A stretch of DNA of 64,000 nucleotides, from positions 132,035-196,034 of the forward strand of contig NZ_JNYV01000011.1 in assembly GCF_000717275.1 (NCBI RefSeq), in the 5' to 3' direction. Positions within the stretch are counted from its first letter, which is position 1; the number at the start of each line of letters is the position of its first letter. The notes beneath the pieces were generated by a model. That model saw only the letters and a list, made by a program, of their open reading frames with translations, ran no database searches and was not told the DNA's origin. The translations under genes and the position numbers were made by a program. The DNA is from Kitasatospora arboriphila. GTDB lineage: Bacteria; Actinomycetota; Actinomycetes; Mycobacteriales; Mycobacteriaceae. This document shows positions 23,286-38,200 of the stretch, in pieces.

Positions 23286-26200
23286 TTGGCGATGGGACGT
23301 GGCATGAGGCTCTCGGGTGCGCAATGGGGCGTGTGGTTCGCTCAGGAATTGGCGCCTCGGTCGCCGGTGTTCTCGATCGGGCAGCTCCTGTGGCTGCCCG
23401 CGGGGTGCGATAGCGAAATCCTGGCTCGCGCCGTGGGCATCGCCGTTCACGACGCCGACGTCCTGTGGTGCCGTTTCGACACCGGGCCGCAGGGACCGCT
23501 GCAGTCGATCCAGGTGCCGGCTGCCCCGCCGTCGATCGCGGTGCGCAACCACGTGGGCACCGCCGATTCACTTCGGGCACAGGCGCGCACGCGGATGTCC
23601 GAGGCGCTACCCCTCGCCGAGGGTCCCCTGTTCGCCGCCACGGTGTGGTCGCTCGACGATGGGCAGATCGTCTGGGAGTTCAAGGCGCACCACATACTGC
23701 TCGATGCGTACGGGCTGTCGTTGCTGACCCGTCGGGTGGCGCAGGTGTACACCGCGCTGTCGCGGGGTGCGGCCGTACCGGAGTCGACGTTCGGCACCGT
23801 GGCCGAGATGATCACGGCCGAGGACGAATACGAGCGCAGCGATGTCGCCGAGCGCGATGGTGAGTACTGGAGTGCCTTCGCCGAATCGCAGGCAGATTCC
23901 GCAGCGTCGCTGGTGCCGGCGTCGCCGAGCGAGAACATGCCCATCGGTGTGTCCGTGTCGATCGACCGGGAGGTCATCGACAGGGTCGACCAACTGGCTC
24001 GATCGGTCGGCGCCACCTGGGGTGAGGCGATGATCGCCCTCTGGGCCTGGTACGACTCGAATCGGTCGGGCAGTACCAAGGCGACCATCGGAATCCCGAT
24101 GATGGCGCGGCGCGGGGTGGGCCTGCGTACCCCGATGATGCAGGTGAACGTTTTGCCCTTGTCGCTGGAGATCGATCCACACGACAACGTGGGCGAGTGG
24201 ATCACCCGTGCGGCGGCCGCACTCGGCGGCGTGCGCCGCCATCAGCGTTACCGGGGTGAGCGCCTCGCCCAGGTGTCCGACGGCGTCAAACCTGCTCTCT
24301 CGCAGATCAATCTGCATGTGTTCGACTACCACGCCGATTTCGCGGGAACGGTCGCGGTCACCGAGGAACTCGGCACCGGGCCGGCCGACGACCTCAATCT
24401 GTTCGTCTACAACGACAAGGTGAAGGGGTTCGCGCTCGAACTCAAGGCAGACCCCACCCGATACGACGAATCAGAACTGCGGGTGCATCTGCGACGGATC
24501 GAGAGCGCTGTCCGCAGGCTGTCGTCGCTGTCGGCCGACGATCGTCTGCGCGCGCTGGCTCCTGCCGACCCGGTCGACACCGACCTGTTGTCGGAGTGGT
24601 TGTCGGGGCAACCCGAGGTCAGCCGCGAGGTGACGATCGACGAGCTGTTGCAGACTGCAGCCAGGAAGCATCCGGAGCGTGTCGCGGTGGCCGTCGATGA
24701 TCGGCACCTCACCTATGCGCAGTTCGATTCGCAGGTGAACCGCATTGCCCGGCACCTTCTCTCATCGGGTGTGCGCACCGGCGACCGCATCGCGGTGATG
24801 GCCGCGCGCGACGAGTGGCTGCCCGTCATGCTCGCGGCAGTCATGCGCGCGGGCGCTGTGTACGTTCCGGTGGACCCGGACTATCCAGCCGACCGGATCG
24901 AGTTCCTTCTGCAGGACGCCGCACCGAGTGCAGTGCTGACCAACTGTGGCGACACTCTCGACATCGGGCGGTTCGCCGAAGTCGTGGGGACGCCGCTCAT
25001 CGACGTCGCAGACCCTGCGGTGGTGCGGGACCTCGACACCGTGTCGCCGGAACCGGTCGGCGACGCCGACCGCACACGCAGACTGCTCCCCGGAGATGCC
25101 GCGTATCTGATCTACACCTCGGGCACGACCGGTCGTCCGAAGGGCGTCATGGTCAGCCACGCCAACGTCATCGCATTGTTCGACGCCGCCACACACTTCG
25201 ACTTCCGCGCCGACGACGTGTGGATCTTGCTGCACTCGTACGCCTTCGACTTCTCCGTCTGGGAACAGTGGGTGCCACTGACCACCGGGGCTTCGCTTGT
25301 CGTCGTCGGCCAGGATGTCCTACGCGATCCGGTCCTCATCGGAGATGCGATCCGCAGGCATCGGGTCACCGTTCTCAATCAGACACCGTCAGCGTTCTAT
25401 GCACTGATCGACACCGAACAGCACCGGACGGACAGCCCAGACCTCGCACTGCGAACGGTCGTGTTCGGCGGCGAGGCACTGAATGCAGCCAGACTCGCGC
25501 CATGGCTGGATCGCCACCCGACCACGCCGACGTTGATCAACATGTACGGCATCACCGAGACCACGGTGCACGTCACGCACACCGTGGTGTCGTCGCACGG
25601 CGATGTCGCAGGAGCGTCGGTCATCGGGCGGGCGCTGCCCGGCCTGCGTGCCGACGTCCTCACCCCTCATCTGCAGACGACGCCGATCGGCGTCGTCGGA
25701 GAACTGTATGTGGCCGGACCGCAGGTCGGTCTCGGATACCGCGGTCGTCCGTCGCTGACCGCAACAAGATTCGTCGCCGACCCGAACGGGTCCGGAACCC
25801 GTATGTACCGCACCGGCGATCTTGCGAGGTGGAACGTCGCGGGCGAGCTGGAGTATCTGGGCCGCATCGACGACCAGGTCGAGATCCGCGGATTCCGTAT
25901 CGAACCGGGTGAGGTCGCCGCCGCGGTGCAATCGCATCCGGATGTGACGGCAGCTGCTGTCGTCGCCGTCGATCGGGGTGTCGAATCGAGTGGCTCCGCG
26001 AACCCACGTGCCGCAGCAGGAACGGTTCTCGCTGCCTACTATTGCGCGGCGCTCGAGTCCGACTCCGAAGGACAGCCACTCGATGCCGCACTGCGCGTCT
26101 GGGCCGAGACTGCGCTGCCCGCTCACATGGTGCCGTCGGTGTTCGTCCGGGTGGACGCATTGCCGATGACAGCGAACGGCAAACTCGATCGCCGAGCGCT

Positions 26201-29200
26201 CCCCGCAATAGATCTCGGCGCGCGCAGCGGCCACGGGCGTGAACTCGGCACTGCCGCAGAGCACATCATCGCCGCCGTCTTCCTCGACGTACTCGGCCTC
26301 GATTCGGCGACCCGGCTGTCGGCCGACGATGACTTCTTTGCCCTCGGTGGCGACAGCATCGTCTCCATCCAGGTGGTGTCGCGAGCCAGGCGCGCAGGAC
26401 TGGTGACCACAGCCAAGATGGTGTTCGAGCAACGCACGGTTGCGGCGATCGCGGCCTCGGCTGTTCCTGCGGTTGATGGCCGTGAGGTCTTCGGACCGGA
26501 CCAGGCGGCGGCGGGCGGCCACGGCGGCCTCGCTCCGTTGATGCCGATCGCCCATCGTCTGATCGATGTACCCGGATTCGATTCATTCGCACAGACATTT
26601 GTGTTCGTGACCCCCGAGGGTCTGACGTGGGAGCGGCTCTGCGACGCGCTCGACCGAGTGGTCGGACGCCACGGGGCATTGCGCGCGCGGGTCGTCGGGT
26701 CGGGCGAAGCACGCCAACTCGAGGTCGGTGCCGTCGCCGCGGATGCGGCAGACAGGCTCGATCGTGACGAGCGCATTGATGGGCAGCTCAATCGGTGGAG
26801 CACCGAGAAGTGGCAGCAGCACCTGAGAGAAGTCGCGACCGACCTCGCAGGCGCGCTTGATCCAGCGGCAGGCGTGGTGTGGCGAGCGCGGTGGGTCACC
26901 GATCCGACGAGCGCCACGGGGCGCCTCGTCATGGTGATCCATCACCTCGTCGTGGACGGGGTCTCGTGGCGGATTCTCGCCGACGACCTGGCTGCCGCGT
27001 CGTCCTCCGATGTGCGCACGCCGGATGTCGGCCTGTCGACCGCAGGCACCGGGCTGGTGGCGTGGGCCCAGGCGCTGACAAGCCAGGCCGCCGCAGGCGC
27101 TTTCGATCATCAGAGACCGCGGTGGCTGGCGATGGCCGGGCAGACCGAGGGCGTTCTCGGGCATCGCCATCTCGATCCGCAGCGTGACACCTGTGCGCAT
27201 GTGCGACGCGTGAGTGTGATGATTCCCGCGCGCACCGCGACCGCTGTACTGACCGACGTCCCGCGGATCGCTGCGGGAACCGTCGACGACGTCTTGCTCG
27301 GCGCGCTGTCCGCGGCGCTGTCCCAGTTGTTCACCGATCGTGATGAGTTGTCGCACGACGGGATGGTCATCGGGCTGGAGGGTCACGGCCGCGAAGAGGG
27401 AGTCGTCGACGGCGCGGATCTGTCGACAACAGTCGGATGGTTCACATCGTGGTACCCGGTGCGGCTTCCGCTGCCTCACAGAGAGCTCGGACGATCCGAA
27501 GCCGGCGGACTGCACGGGAAGCGCGCGCTGGATGCAGTCCTGACCGTGAAGGAGACGCTTTCCTCGATACCCGACAAGGGCATCGGTTACGGAGTTCTTC
27601 GCCACCTCGCCACCGGACCGGCGACTGGGCTCGCCGCCCTGGACCACCCGCAGATCGCGTTCAACTACCTCGGCCAGTTCCGAGGTGCCGGTGTTGGTGG
27701 CGTCGGCGGTGAATTGCCATGGCAATCCGCCCCGGAGACAGCGGGATTGGGTCTGCACGTGGCCGGCGAGATGCCGGCCCCGGCGGTCGTCGACATCACC
27801 GCCAGGGCGGTCGTCACCGATTCCGGAGTCGAGCTGCACGCAGATTTCGCCTACGTCGAGTCGGTCATCGACGAAGGCGCAGTGCGTGCACTTGCCGACC
27901 GATGGACGGCGGCGCTCGCGGCACTCGCGGAGTACGCCACCTCACCGCAAGCGGTTGTGACACACTCGCCCAGCGACTTTCCCCTGGTCGACGTGTCGAC
28001 GGACGACATCTCGACGTGGGAGCGCGATCACGGGGAACTCCTCGGGGTGCACCCACTGACGCCGGCCCAGCGCGGTGTCCTCTTCCACTCAGCCCTCAAT
28101 GCGTCCGGCGGCGTCGATCTGTATACGGCGCAACACGTTCGCGACATTGCCGGCCCGGTACAGCCGGACAGGCTCGACGCCGCGTGGCGAGCAGTGTTGA
28201 CGAGGTATCCACAGCTGACGATGGCTGTGCGGACCGCTCACGACGGCACCCCCGTCGCCGTCGTCCCGGTGACCGTGGACGAACCGTTGACGGTGATCGA
28301 CCTCAGGGCGAGTGCGGATCCGGAACACGATGCCGCCACGTTCATCGATGACGACCGGGCACGGGGCTTCGATGTGGAGCATGGCTCACCCATTCGTCTG
28401 ACGCTGCTGCTCACCGCCGACACAGCGGGTGTTCTTGTCCTCACATCGCACCACGCGGTACTCGACGGCTGGTCAACCCCACTGCTCGTCCAAGAGCTGC
28501 TGCGGGCCTACCAAGCGCCCGAAACCGTTGCCTCGCAGATGGACAACACGTTCTTCCGTTTCGTGCGCCGGATGGCTGAGTCGGACGCACAGCACGCCAT
28601 CGACGTCTGGCAGGGTCCGCTGTCCGCGGTCACCGAACCGACCCTGGTGGCCGGCGGTTGGCAACCGGACGACACGTCTTTCCCCGACACTGCCGAGACG
28701 GTTCTCTCCGCGCCCGTGACCGCGGAACTCGCGAACCTCGCCAAGCGCAGATCGATCACACTGAACACCGTCGTCCAGGCCGCGTGGGCGCTGACACTAC
28801 AGATCCATACAAACTCGGCGACAACGGTCTTCGGGTCGGTGGTCTCCGGACGGTCCGTGGACATCGACGGCATCGACACCGCCATCGGAATGTTCGTCAA
28901 CACCATTCCCACGGTCGTGACCGTGTCACCCGACATGACCATCGATGCAGTGCTCGACACCGTGCACGCCTTCAACGTGGCGGTGATCGAGGGTCATCAG
29001 GTCTCGCTCACCGACATCCACCGTCTCAGCGCGATGCCGGCATTGTTCGACACGCTCGTGGTGATGGAGAACTACGTCAACGACGACACCGTGCTGGGTG
29101 AACTGCAACGCGCAACCGGGCTCTCTCTCGAGCTACGGCAGTGGCGCGATTCGACGAACTATCCGCTCACGCTTCGCGTCGTTCCCGCCGCCGAATTGTC

Positions 29201-32200
29201 TGTCGAGTTGTCCTACCACCCCGCTGGCGTGGACGCCGATTCCGCCCACAGGATCCTGGACATCTTCACCCGTGTTCTCGAGGCATTCGGAGCGGGGACA
29301 GACACACAGATCGCGCGACTGAACACCGTGGGCGCCTCGGAAGCTTCGGTGATCAAGCAGCTCTCGGCTGGACCTTGGTTGCAGGTACCGCCGAATACGA
29401 CGGTCGATTCGCTGCTGGTCGCGTCTGCGCAGTCCCACCGCGACCGGACCGCGGTGGTCCACCGGGGTATGGAGATGACCTACGCGCAGTTCGACGCGCA
29501 GGTGAACCGGCTGGCCCGGTACATGCTCGTATCCGGTGTCGAGGTCGGTGACCGAGTGGCCCTGATCGGTGGTCGCGATGAATGGTTACCCATCTGTGTT
29601 GCGGCCATCATCCGCGCGGGTGCGGTCTACGTCCCGGTGGATCCCGAGCATCCCCGGCGACGCCGGGACCACATCCTGGCCGAGTGCACACCGACCGCCA
29701 TCCTGAGCACGGTGGCCCCCGAGTCCCTGGGCCCCGACTTCCCGGGTGCCGAGGACGATCTGTCCGGCGGCGGGCGACTCGTGAACCTCCGAGATGAGTT
29801 GACCCTCAACACGATCGCTGCGGTGTCCAGCGAACCGATCAGGGAGTCGGAACGAAACCGGCCGTTGCTGGCCGGTGACCTGGTGTACGTGATCTACACC
29901 TCGGGTACCACGGGTGCACCCAAGGGTGTGGAAGTGTCGCACCACTCCCTGGTGAACCGCCTGTCCTGGGGCGCCCATCTCATCGGCGACAGCGACGATG
30001 TGGTCGGCGTTGCCAAATCCGGTCTCGGCTTCATCGACGCACTCACCGAGATGCTGCACATCGTTGTGGTCGGAGGCCGGCTGATCGTCGCGTCCGCAGA
30101 TGAGGCGAAAGACCCCGCCCAACTGTCGGAGCTGTGCGCGCGGGCGGGTGTCACCGATGTGGTGATGGTCCCGTCCCTGGCTCGCAACATCGCCGCTTCC
30201 GGTGCGGCACAGGACGGCCTGCGCCGACTGACGGTGTCGGGTGAGCGACTGGATTGCCCGACAGTCGAGCAGCTCTCGTCCGCGTGGCCGGATGCGGCGG
30301 TGACGAACTTCTACGGCTCCACCGAGGTCACCGGTGACGTGACCACACACTTGTTGTCGCCGGACGGGCACGGTCCGGTGCCCATCGGTCTTCCCGTGGC
30401 CAATTCGGCTGTGCTGGTGCTTGATCCGATGCTGCGACCGACACCCATCGGCGTCGTCGGTGAGTTGTACGTGTCGGGCGTCCAGGTGGCTCGCGGCTAT
30501 CGTGGGCGTCCCGGTCTGACGGCATCCCGGTTTGTCGCCGACCCCGCCGGCTCGGGCGAGAGGATCTATCGGACAGGCGATCTCGTCCGGTGGACCACCG
30601 CCGGTGTCCTGGAGTACTCGGACCGGGCCGACGACCAGGTGAAGATCCGGGGCCAGCGTGTGGAACCCGGTGAGGTCGCCGCGGTACTCGGCTCGCACCC
30701 ACACATCTCGTCCGCGTCCGTGGTGGCGGTCGAACACCCTGTGTCGGGCACGGTACTCGCCGCTTACTACACAGAATGCGGCACCGAGACGTCCGACGCC
30801 CACGCTGTCGCGTCGGTGACCGACGGGTTCGACGACGACCTGCGCGAGTGGGCAGCGTCGCGATTGCCCGCCCACATGGTGCCCTCGGCGTTCGTTCGGC
30901 TCGATGAGCTCCCGGTGACCGTGAACGGGAAGCTGGATCGAAGTGCGCTGCCGGCAATCGATCTGGGGGCAAGCGGTGGACGTGGCCGTCCATTGTCGAC
31001 CGAAACCGAACACACCGTTGCCAAGCTGGTGGCCGATGTCCTCGGGCTCGGGGAAGTCCGGTTGTCGGCCGAGGACGACTTCTTCGTCCTGGGCGGACAC
31101 TCGCTGCTGGCGACCCGGCTGATCGCGTTGCTCAACGCGCGATGCGACCGGGGATTGACGTTGCGCTCGGTGTTCGATCACCCCACCATCGCCGGCCTGG
31201 CCGGGGCGGTGGATGCGGCGGGTGGCCCCGGTGATGCTTCGGCATTGCCGCGGCTCGTGGCCGTGAACCGCCCGGCGCACATACCGGCTTCCTCTGGCCA
31301 GCAGGCTCTCTGGGCCATCGAAGGCCTCTCGGAAGCGAGCGGCCGGTACGTCGTGCCGGTGAAGTGGTACGTGGAAGGGCATTTCGACCAGGCGGCCTGG
31401 GAGCAAGCCCTCGAAGTGGTCGTCCGCCGCCACGAGGCGCTGAGGACCCGGTTGGTGGAGGCCGGAGAACACGGTCTGGTCCAGATCGTGGAGCCCGCAG
31501 ACTCCGTGGGCCGGTGGCTGACCACCCACCGTCTGCAACTGGACGGGTCGGATGACAGTGCCGACTGGGACACGGTGGAGAACTGGGTACAGAGTCCGAT
31601 CGCTCTCGATAGGGACATGCCGATCCGCTCGCTCGTCGCACCGCGTGACAATGCCGGTCACATCCTCGCGGTTGCGATACATCATGCGTTTGTCGACGAG
31701 TGGTCGATGTCCACGGTCGCGAGCGAGCTCTGGGCAGCGTACGGCGCCCTGAGCAAGAGTCGGGAACCGGCTCTGCCTCCGGTTGACTTGCAGTATGCAG
31801 ACTTCGCGGTGTGGCAGCAGCAGTTCGTCGACACCGTTGCCTTCGAGCGAGGCACTCAGTACTGGGCCGATACCCTGGCTGGGGCGCCCGAGTTGTCCAC
31901 CCTTCCACCCGATCGGCCGCGACCGGCAACACCCACCTTCGAAGGGGGCCACACCGGACTTGTCATCGTAGAGGCGACAACCGCTGCTCTGCAACAGTTC
32001 TCTGCTGACACCGATGCCTCGATGTTTGTGGTCGTCCACGCCGCGGTCGCTCTGACCTTGCACAGGCTGGGGGCCGATTCGGACATGGTGCTCAGCTCGC
32101 CGACCGCGGGACGTCCGGACGCGGCGGTTATGTCCACGGTCGGCTACTTCATCAACACCGTGGCCGTCCGGCACCGCCTGCAACCGATGTGGACGCCGAG

Positions 32201-35200
32201 AGAGTTCTTGAGCGCCACCCGGGAAACAGTGCTGGGAGCTCTCGACCATCAGTTGATCCCTTTCGACAGGGTTGTGGCGGCATCAGGCGTCGGCCGGATT
32301 CCTGGAGCGAACCCGCTGTGTCAGGTGCTGCTGAACTTCGTGACCGAGCACGAACAGATCAGAGACGACACCCTCCAGCCTGCCGGCCTGTCCCATTTCG
32401 AGCGGGTCGGCGGTGTTCTCGAGACCGTCAAGGCCGACCTCGAACTCGAGTTCCAAGTGGTGAACGGCATTCTGACGGGCGGTGTCTCGTACGCCGCCGA
32501 GCTGTACACACCGGCCTCCATCGACCGTTTCGTCGACGTGTTCACCGCCGTCCTCGACGTGATGGTCCACGCTCCGGACAAGCCGCTGAGCGCTGTCGAG
32601 TTCGGCCTCGTGCCGCTGCAGGATGCCGAACGCAGCGAGAACCTGGCTGTCGAGGACCTGACCGCCGGGCACCCGACCGTGGACGCCATGCTCCAGGCCG
32701 CCGCCGGTGAGCGTCCGACGGAACCTGCGCTGGTCTTCGGAGAACAGACCTACACCTCGGCGCAGTTCGACCAGCGTGTCAACCGGCTGGCCCGCCACCT
32801 GATCCGATCCGGCGTCGAGGTCGGAGACCGTGTCGCGGTCCTGATCCACCGGCGCCCGGAACTGCCCCTTGCAATGGCCGCGGTGGTGCGTGCCGGCGCC
32901 GCGTTTGTCCCCATCGACCCCGCCTACCCACTCGAACGAATCCGGTTCCTGATCGAAGACAGCGGCGCTGCGGTGCTGATCACCGCCGGTCGCGACGACG
33001 ATGGTTCGATGTACGCCCACCCCAACACATTTGATCTGGCCGATCCAGCGGTGGCGTCACGGATCGACATCATGGACCCGTCGCCCGTCGGCGATGACGA
33101 ACGCTCGCGTCGATTGCATGCCGACGATTCGGTCTATGTGGTGTACACCTCGGGCACCACCGGGCGACCCAAAGGGGTCGACATCACGCACCGGGCGTTC
33201 GGTGAGCTGCTCCGTCGTCGCCAGGGGCTCTGCGAACTGGCTCCCGGTGACGTCGTGATGGCCAGAACGGCAATCGGTTTTGATCCGGCGGCGGCAGAGT
33301 TGTTCTGGCCGCTGGCCTTCGGTGGTGTTGTGCACTATCTGGATGACACCCAGTTCGCCGACCCGGCGTATATCGCTGAGCTGTTGAACAACAACCACTT
33401 CGCCTGGATCGACTTCACCCCGTCGCTCATGGAGGAGGTGCTGCGGCAGGGCACCCTGACGGAGCTGGCCCCCAATGTTCTGTCGCTGGGTGGCGAGGCG
33501 GTGCCGTTGTCGCTTGCCCGTGATCTGCACACGAGATTCGGTGTGCGGGCATGGAACATCTACGGACCGGCCGAGGCGACAATCGAGGTTGTACTCGGCC
33601 AGTTCGACCCCGGGGCCGACTACTCGGACGGGACCCTTCCGATCGGGCGTCCGCTCACCAACACCACTGCCGTCGTGCTGGATTCGTGGTTGCGAAGAGT
33701 GCCGGCAGGTGTCGTCGGCGAACTGTACGTGTCGGGCGTGCAATTGGCGCGCGGGTACCACCGCCGCTCAGGACTGACGGCCGGGAGCTTTGTCGCCGAC
33801 CCACGGGGGTCCGGCGGTCGCATGTACCGGACGGGCGATCTGGCCCGATGGAATGCCGATGGCCTTCTGGAGTATCTGGGACGCGTCGATGATCAGGTGA
33901 AGATTCGGGGCCAGCGGGTGGAACCCGGTGAGGTTGCCGCGGTGGTGGGCGGCCACCACTGGGTCGGATCCGCCGCAGTGGTGCCGGTCGAACATCCGGT
34001 CGCCGGAGTGACTTTGGCGGGGTACGTGACCGCACTCGGCGATGGTGCGCATCTGTCCGACGACGTGTTCGCGGAACACCTACGCGAGTGGGTCGGCGCC
34101 CGGTTGCCGGCTCACATGGTCCCGTCGGTCTTCATGCGTCTGGACGTGCTGCCGACGACTGCCAACGGCAAGGTGGACCGCAGGTCGCTGCCTGCCGTGG
34201 ACGTGGGTGTCCCGAGCGGCCGGGGACGCGAGCTGGAAACCGATACAGAACGTGTGGTCGCGACGGCTGTCGCCGGGGTTCTCGGTGTGGACGCCGACGT
34301 CGCGATGGCCGCCGGCGACGACTTCTTCGCCCTCGGTGGGCACTCGCTGACGGCAACACGGCTGGTCGCGCTGCTCAACGACCGGTGTGGATCTGACCTG
34401 ACGTTGCGGTCGGTGTTCGATCACCCGACCATCGCCGAGCTCAGCGCCGCCGTGGACGCAGCGATGAAGACCGCCGCACCGGCCGCGCATCCGCAGCCAG
34501 GCAAGAGCGAACGGCCGGCGCATATCCCGGCTTCGTATGGCCAGCAGGCGCTCTGGGCGATCGGCCAGGCAACCGGGCCGAGCAGCCAGTACGTCATCGG
34601 TGATGCGCTACAGGTGGACCCGGGTATTGATGCAGAGACCCTGCGACGGGCTGTGGTGTCGGTGGTGCGGCGCCACGAAGCGCTCAGGACTCACTTCGAC
34701 TGGCGTGCGGGAGATCTGGTCCAGGTCATCCGTGACGCACGCGACGCCGACGGTGTCCCGTACGACGTCGTCGACGTCACGGAGGTTGACGTTGCGCGCA
34801 CGGCCGGTGAGCGCCTCGGACGGCCACGGGACGGCTCGGAGGAGTGGCTTGTCGAGTTCGTGCACCTGCGCAGTGCCGGTCGTCAGTGGTTGCTGGTGGC
34901 GGGGCACCACATCGTGTTCGACGAGACGTCGTTCGACGTCTTTCTGTCCGATCTCGACCTCGCTCTGCGGGCGGAGGGTGGCGACGTCCCTGCGCGACAA
35001 CAGCTTGCCGACGGTCAGGGACGTCTGCGGCAGTTCGCCGACTGGGCGATCCAGGAACGGTCCGTGCTCGACTCCGCAGCGGGCGGGCACTCTGCTCTCA
35101 TCGAGCGGATCACGACGCGGCTCGCGGACCACGTGGTGTACCCGTACCTGCCCTACGACCACGCGGGCCCTGGCCGGCCTTCGGCATCGACGGCGGCGGA

Positions 35201-38200
35201 AGCCGAATGTGTTGTGCCGAAACAACTCGTCGAACAGGTACAACAATTCGCCGCCCGCAGTCGTGTCACGCCGCTGATGCTCCTCAACGCCGCACTGTCT
35301 GCGGCGTTGGCATCGCACGGCGCCGCGAACAGGTCCGTCTTCGGCACGCCGGCGACCCTGCGCCAGGGTCCTGATGCCGAGCAGTCGATCGGGTACTACC
35401 TCAACACCGTTCCGGTGCCGGTGTCGACCGAACCATCCGCGACCTTTTCCGACAACGTTGCCGAATCGCGTCGGCTCCTGCTCGAATCCCTCGACGCCCG
35501 AGATGTGCCGTTCGAGTTCGTGGCATCGTCACCCGGTCTGCGCGTGAGTGCGGAGAGCACATCGCCGGTCTTTCAGGTGTTGACCGCGTACCGCGCAGCG
35601 GCACCTGATGAGTCCCACCGATATCTCAGTCGCGCGATCGATGTCCTCGATACCGGGCGCTCCGAGTCGGTTGCGAAGTTCGATCTCACCGTTGCCATCA
35701 TCGACAACGGCGGCGCCTGGACTCTGTGGTTCAGCTACGCATCGGCACTGTTCGAGCCCGCAACCATCGAGAACCTGATGGCGACCACCGCATTCCTGCT
35801 GATCGCCGGCAGTCAGTCGCCGACGGCGACAGTGCAGCAATTGTGCTCGGAGTACATCGCACCCGAGCGGTCGCGACCCGGCGGGATGCCAACCGGTGAC
35901 CGACAAGCGGAAGCCGTTCTCTCTGAAAGTGTCCGGCTGCCCGCCTCCCGGTTCAGCGTCCGCGACGTGCGCGAGGCCGCGTTACGGGTCCTCGGCTGGG
36001 GCCTGACCGGGTCCGGCGTGGTGCAGATGCCGCTCGCCGTGGATCGGAATGGACCGCGACCGGCAGCGACAACGCCGTTGATCGTGTGTTCGACATCTGA
36101 CGGCGTGCACGCCGACGACTTCGAGATCCGCGTACCCGGTGACGGCCGCTTCGACCTCGAATCGGTCGGCGTGATCAAGACTCTTCTGTTCGCGGTACTA
36201 CAAGCCCCTGATGCGGATCGCTTGCAGATCGATCTGCCGCCGACCGGTCAGATCGACGCCGAGCGTGACGCCGCGGGCGACCGCGTCGACGACCACAGTG
36301 ACCGATGGCTGGCCTTCGCAGATGATGTGGACATCGCCGATCCGATCACCCTGACCGTCGATGACCGAGACCGGCGAATCGGACGCAGTGTCGTGAATGT
36401 TGATGCCGCAACAGGACCGGTCGCCCTGGCAGACCTGCGTGCGTCGGTGGTGTCGTCGACGGTGCACGCCCTGACATCCATCGATGTCCTGACCCCTGCG
36501 GACCTCGTCTCCGAAGGTGTCATCATCGACATCGAAGAACCGTCGCGCGAAGACATGCGGCAGTACATCATCGGGCGAGCGCGGCGGACGTTCCCCGTGT
36601 TGGTCAGGTGGGCTTCGGAAACAGGCGATCTCGGCGACGAAACCCGCGACGCCCTGGCGATGACCGCCGCCGAGGCCGAGGGCTATGTGATCCTGCGCGA
36701 CCACAGCCCCGCGACCATCGGCGTCTTCGATGACCTTCCGGAGGCCCAGATCGCGATACGGCTCCATCATGCGGGTTCTCCTGTGGCGCCGGGCATCACC
36801 GCATCACCGGGCGACCATGCGCTGGTGCTCGATGTGGTCGTGGCCGGTACGGAGAGTTCCGGGGTGGCCGTGGCCGTGGACGTCGTGACAACGCTGGCGG
36901 TCGACGCGGTGGGCCTGGCAGAACGAGTTGCCGCCGCCCTCGCAGTAACCGGGTCGGCGGTCGGCCTTCTGACCTCACCCGACCCGTGGGCCGACGGTGT
37001 TGTGTACGAACAAATCGCGGCCCCACAACTGGTGGAGGCCGGTGCGAACCTCGCCGAAATACTGTCGGCCACGTTCGGCCAGGTCGCCGAGATCCTTCCG
37101 GTCAGTCCGCTCCAGGAGGGTCTGCTCTTCCACCTGCTGACGGCGGAGGCTGCCGACTCGACGGACGTCTATTCGTCACAGTTTGTCATCGACTTCGCCG
37201 GCGCAGTCGATCCGGATCGGTTCCATGCCGCGGTCACGGCGTTGCTGTACCGCTACCCGAACCTGCGGGCCGGATTCCATGTGCACGGTGAATCCACCTT
37301 CCAGATCGTCCAGGCCAAGGTGGAGGTGCCCTGGACGTGGTATCGGCAGGCAGATACCGCCCGGCTCGGGCGCGACTCGATCCTGCAGGAAGAACGTCGC
37401 AGGCCGTTTGCCGCGGACGCTCCGCCTCTGATGCGGTTCGCCCTGTTGCAGAACGACTCCGAGCAGTGGACGTTGTCTGTCGTCTTCGAGCATCTGCTCA
37501 TGGATGGCTGGTCGAGCGGCCTGATGTTGGAGGCGTTGTTCAGGCTGTACAACGAGATCGACGTCGCCGTCGATGTGGTGCCCGACAGGATCACCCCCGC
37601 AGAGCCGTCGTTCCGGGACTATCTGCAATGGCTCCAGACCCGTGACACCTCAACCGGTTACGCAGTGTGGGCCCGCGAACTGGGCGGCATCGAATCGCCG
37701 ACACTGATCCGTCCGGGCGCCACCGAGCCCGCCCGAGCCTCGCATGCGCGGGACCACGAGATGGATCTCGACGAGACGCTGTCGGCGTCGATACGCGCCG
37801 TGGCAGCTGATGCCGGCGTCACCGTTGCGACACTGCTCTATACAGCGTGGGGTGTGCTGCTGAGCAAGCTCGTGGGCCAGAACGACGTGGTGTTCGGCAC
37901 GGTGGCCTCAGGCCGCAGCCCGGATCTGCAGGACTCCGATCAGATCATCGGTCTGCTGTTCAACACGGTTCCGGTGCGCACCACGGTGCGGCCGGGTAGC
38001 ACGATCCGTGACCACCTACGCGCTCAGCAGCACAGCCAGCTCGAGACGATCGAACACCCCTATGTGCAGCTGTCGCAACTGCACAGCGCGGTGGGCGTGG
38101 ACCAGCTGTTCGACACGCTGTTCGTGATGCAGAACCACCAGTGGATCGACACCGACGCGCAATGGTCGCAGATCGGTCCGGACGGCTCGGTCTCGGTGGA

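Noticed and set aside
29586..32249. 887-codon minus-strand open frame within the NRPS gene
   Set aside because: It is antisense to modules 2-3, rich in Arg/His/Gln, with no recognisable domain and no ribosome site; it results from GC-biased codon use.
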